Assembly (NCBI GenBank): GCA_041689205.1
Contig: JBDNGQ010000293.1
Location: 1 to 22,452 of the forward strand
Reading direction: 5' to 3'
DNA from: JAVVEG01 sp041689205
Lineage (GTDB): Bacteria; Pseudomonadota; Gammaproteobacteria; Pseudomonadales; Pseudohongiellaceae
DNA length: 22,452 bases
Shown here piece by piece: positions 21,443 through 22,452 of the stretch. The notes under the pieces are model-generated. The model saw only the letters and a program-made list of their open reading frames with translations. It made no database searches and had not been told where the DNA came from. The position numbers and the translations under genes are program-made. Every line of letters begins with the position of its first letter. Position 1 is the stretch's first letter.

Positions 21443-22411
21443 TCAAAGACGACTCAGCGGACTGCGAACACCCGCCGCCCCCTGCTTCAGCACGTGAGTA
21501 TAAAGCTCTGTAGTTTTCACATCCGCATGTCCCAGTTGCTGCTGAACCGTACGGATGTCGGCGCCGGATTCCAGAAGGTGCGTAGCGAATGAATGTCGCA
21601 AGGTATGACATGTCACATCCTTACGCAATTCTGCCTTCCTGGCTGCCCAGCGGATTCGCTTATTGAGGTTGTTTTCATCGTAATGATGCCGTCTGATAAG
21701 TCCGGTTGCCGGCTCTGCACTTAGCCTGGACGCGGGAAAGAGATAATGCCACCCGATGCTCGTAGGAGCTTTTGGATACTTCCTGGCCAGCGCGTCCGGT
21801 AGATAGACCCCGGAATAATAGGGGTTGAGAAGATCCTCATGGAAATACAATTCAACCTGAGCCATCTGTTGGCGCAGATGAGGCAGCAGCTCATCCGCCA
21901 GCGTCACAAGTCGATGCTTGCCTCCCTTACCGTTAACGACACGAATCTGCCGGTAATCAAAATCAATATCTCGAATCCTTAGGCGGACAAGCTCAATACG
22001 CCGCAGTCCAGAGCCATACAGAATTGCAGCCATCAAATAATGGACTCCCGACAACTGCGCGAGCAGTAAACGCACTTCCTGGACCGTCAACACCACAGGC
22101 AACTTACGTTGACGACTGGATCTGCGAAAGTGCTCCAAAGGTGCAATGCTTTGAGAAAGGTATTTCGTTTTCAAGAACACAATAGCATTCAAGGCGACCC
22201 TCTGGGTCCCTGAAGCCACTCTGCGTTCGTCAGCCAGATATGTCAGGAACCGTTCAATATCAACCGATGCCAGATCCCGGGGATGTTGCTTTCCGCAGAA
22301 CACTATGAAATATTTACACCAGTACAGATACGCATCGATAGTGCGTTCACTATAATTGCGAACCCGCATGAATGACTCGACGGATTGCAGAAAGGGAGAT
22401 TTCGTTCTCAT
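21443..22411 (-). CDS. intI: Integron integrase (IntI-type tyrosine recombinase)
   Basis: The product is 322 residues from the preferred ATG at 22411 (AAGG five bases upstream); an in-frame ATG at 22423 would add four. The N-terminal SAM-like arm-binding domain spans about 1-100. The catalytic residues, numbered from 22423, are Arg141 (YGSGLRRIE), His273 and Arg276 (CHTLRHSFA), His299 (QLGHAD) and nucleophile Tyr308 (TELYTHV). The IntI-specific insertion is clear at about 194-248: ALARKYPKAPTSIGWHYLFP with RRHH after it, which separates integron integrases from XerC/D. The C-terminus GAAGVRSPL is also IntI-like. It is complete and shows no lesion. In standard integrons the integrase points away from the cassette array, so attI and cassettes would lie to the right, outside the window. 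Only 29 bases of that side are visible. Confidence 0.93.
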   Translation of the reverse strand: MRTKSPFLQSVESFMRVRNYSERTIDAYLYWCKYFIVFCGKQHPRDLASVDIERFLTYLADERRVASGTQRVALNAIVFLKTKYLSQSIAPLEHFRRSSRQRKLPVVLTVQEVRLLLAQLSGVHYLMAAILYGSGLRRIELVRLRIRDIDFDYRQIRVVNGKGGKHRLVTLADELLPHLRQQMAQVELYFHEDLLNPYYSGVYLPDALARKYPKAPTSIGWHYLFPASRLSAEPATGLIRRHHYDENNLNKRIRWAARKAELRKDVTCHTLRHSFATHLLESGADIRTVQQQLGHADVKTTELYTHVLKQGAAGVRSPLSRL

Positions 22412-22452
22412 GAATACCTTCATCCTTGAAAGTTCAATGCCTGCTTAACCAA

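Noticed and set aside
22443..22449. GCTTAAC, matching the RYYYAAC integron core (GTTAAGC on the other strand)
   Set aside because: A seven-base degenerate match at the window edge, in the opposite orientation to that expected for an attI core in front of this integrase. It cannot be judged without flanking sequence.

Overview
The window reads as a piece of a gammaproteobacterial chromosome, probably an aerobic, perhaps marine, free-living heterotroph of the Cellvibrionales/Halieaceae kind. The evidence is moderate GC, a ChrR-type ECF sigma/anti-sigma pair with its membrane-lipid operon, a YidK-like symporter, Tat-exported sugar oxidoreductases and an integron-type integrase. The taxonomic placement is inferred from the flavour of the proteins and was not tested.

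Left edge (1-4059): accessory and partly decayed DNA. A RhuM-family gene enters from the left and is broken by an internal deletion and a frameshift. A lipoprotein-type M28 metallopeptidase follows. Next come an intact ribbon-helix-helix antitoxin and a RelE-like toxin that keeps only its N-terminal third and then runs into an exported beta-lactamase-fold serine hydrolase.

Centre left (4060-10943): a complete photooxidative-stress style unit. Six leftward genes run from about 9502 down to 4060: SnoaL-like protein, SDR, FAD oxidoreductase, DUF1365, CFA-synthase-like methyltransferase, and an exported protein of unknown function. Most junctions are tight or overlapping. The ECF sigma factor and its ChrR-like zinc anti-sigma factor are transcribed divergently. 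The 9505-9646 gap holds two back-to-back promoter-like elements of the same form (TGATCY, 17 bp, GTAnnn). This suggests that the sigma factor drives both its own operon and the lipid-modification operon.

Centre right (11031-21029): a two-armed sugar or glycoside catabolism locus. The leftward arm encodes a YidK-like sodium:solute symporter, a cytoplasmic Gfo/Idh/MocA dehydrogenase, an aldo-keto reductase and a TauD-type dioxygenase. The rightward arm encodes a Tat-exported Gfo/Idh/MocA protein, a GMC oxidoreductase with an Fe-S-type cysteine motif, its small Tat-signal subunit, and a Tat-exported sugar isomerase/epimerase-fold protein. The divergent region between the arms holds a perfect 17-bp palindrome over a sigma-70-like -35 box. 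The combination resembles oxidative (3-keto) glycoside processing. It could be a non-hydrolytic glycoside pathway split between periplasm and cytoplasm. A 15-bp tandem repeat, six copies, lies between the symporter and the dehydrogenase.

Right edge (21047-22452): an orphan addiction-module antitoxin and a full integron integrase transcribed leftward. In the usual layout its attI site and any gene cassettes would lie just beyond the right end of the window. No rRNA, tRNA, CRISPR array or insertion sequence was recognised. No gene-free stretch exceeds about 180 bases.
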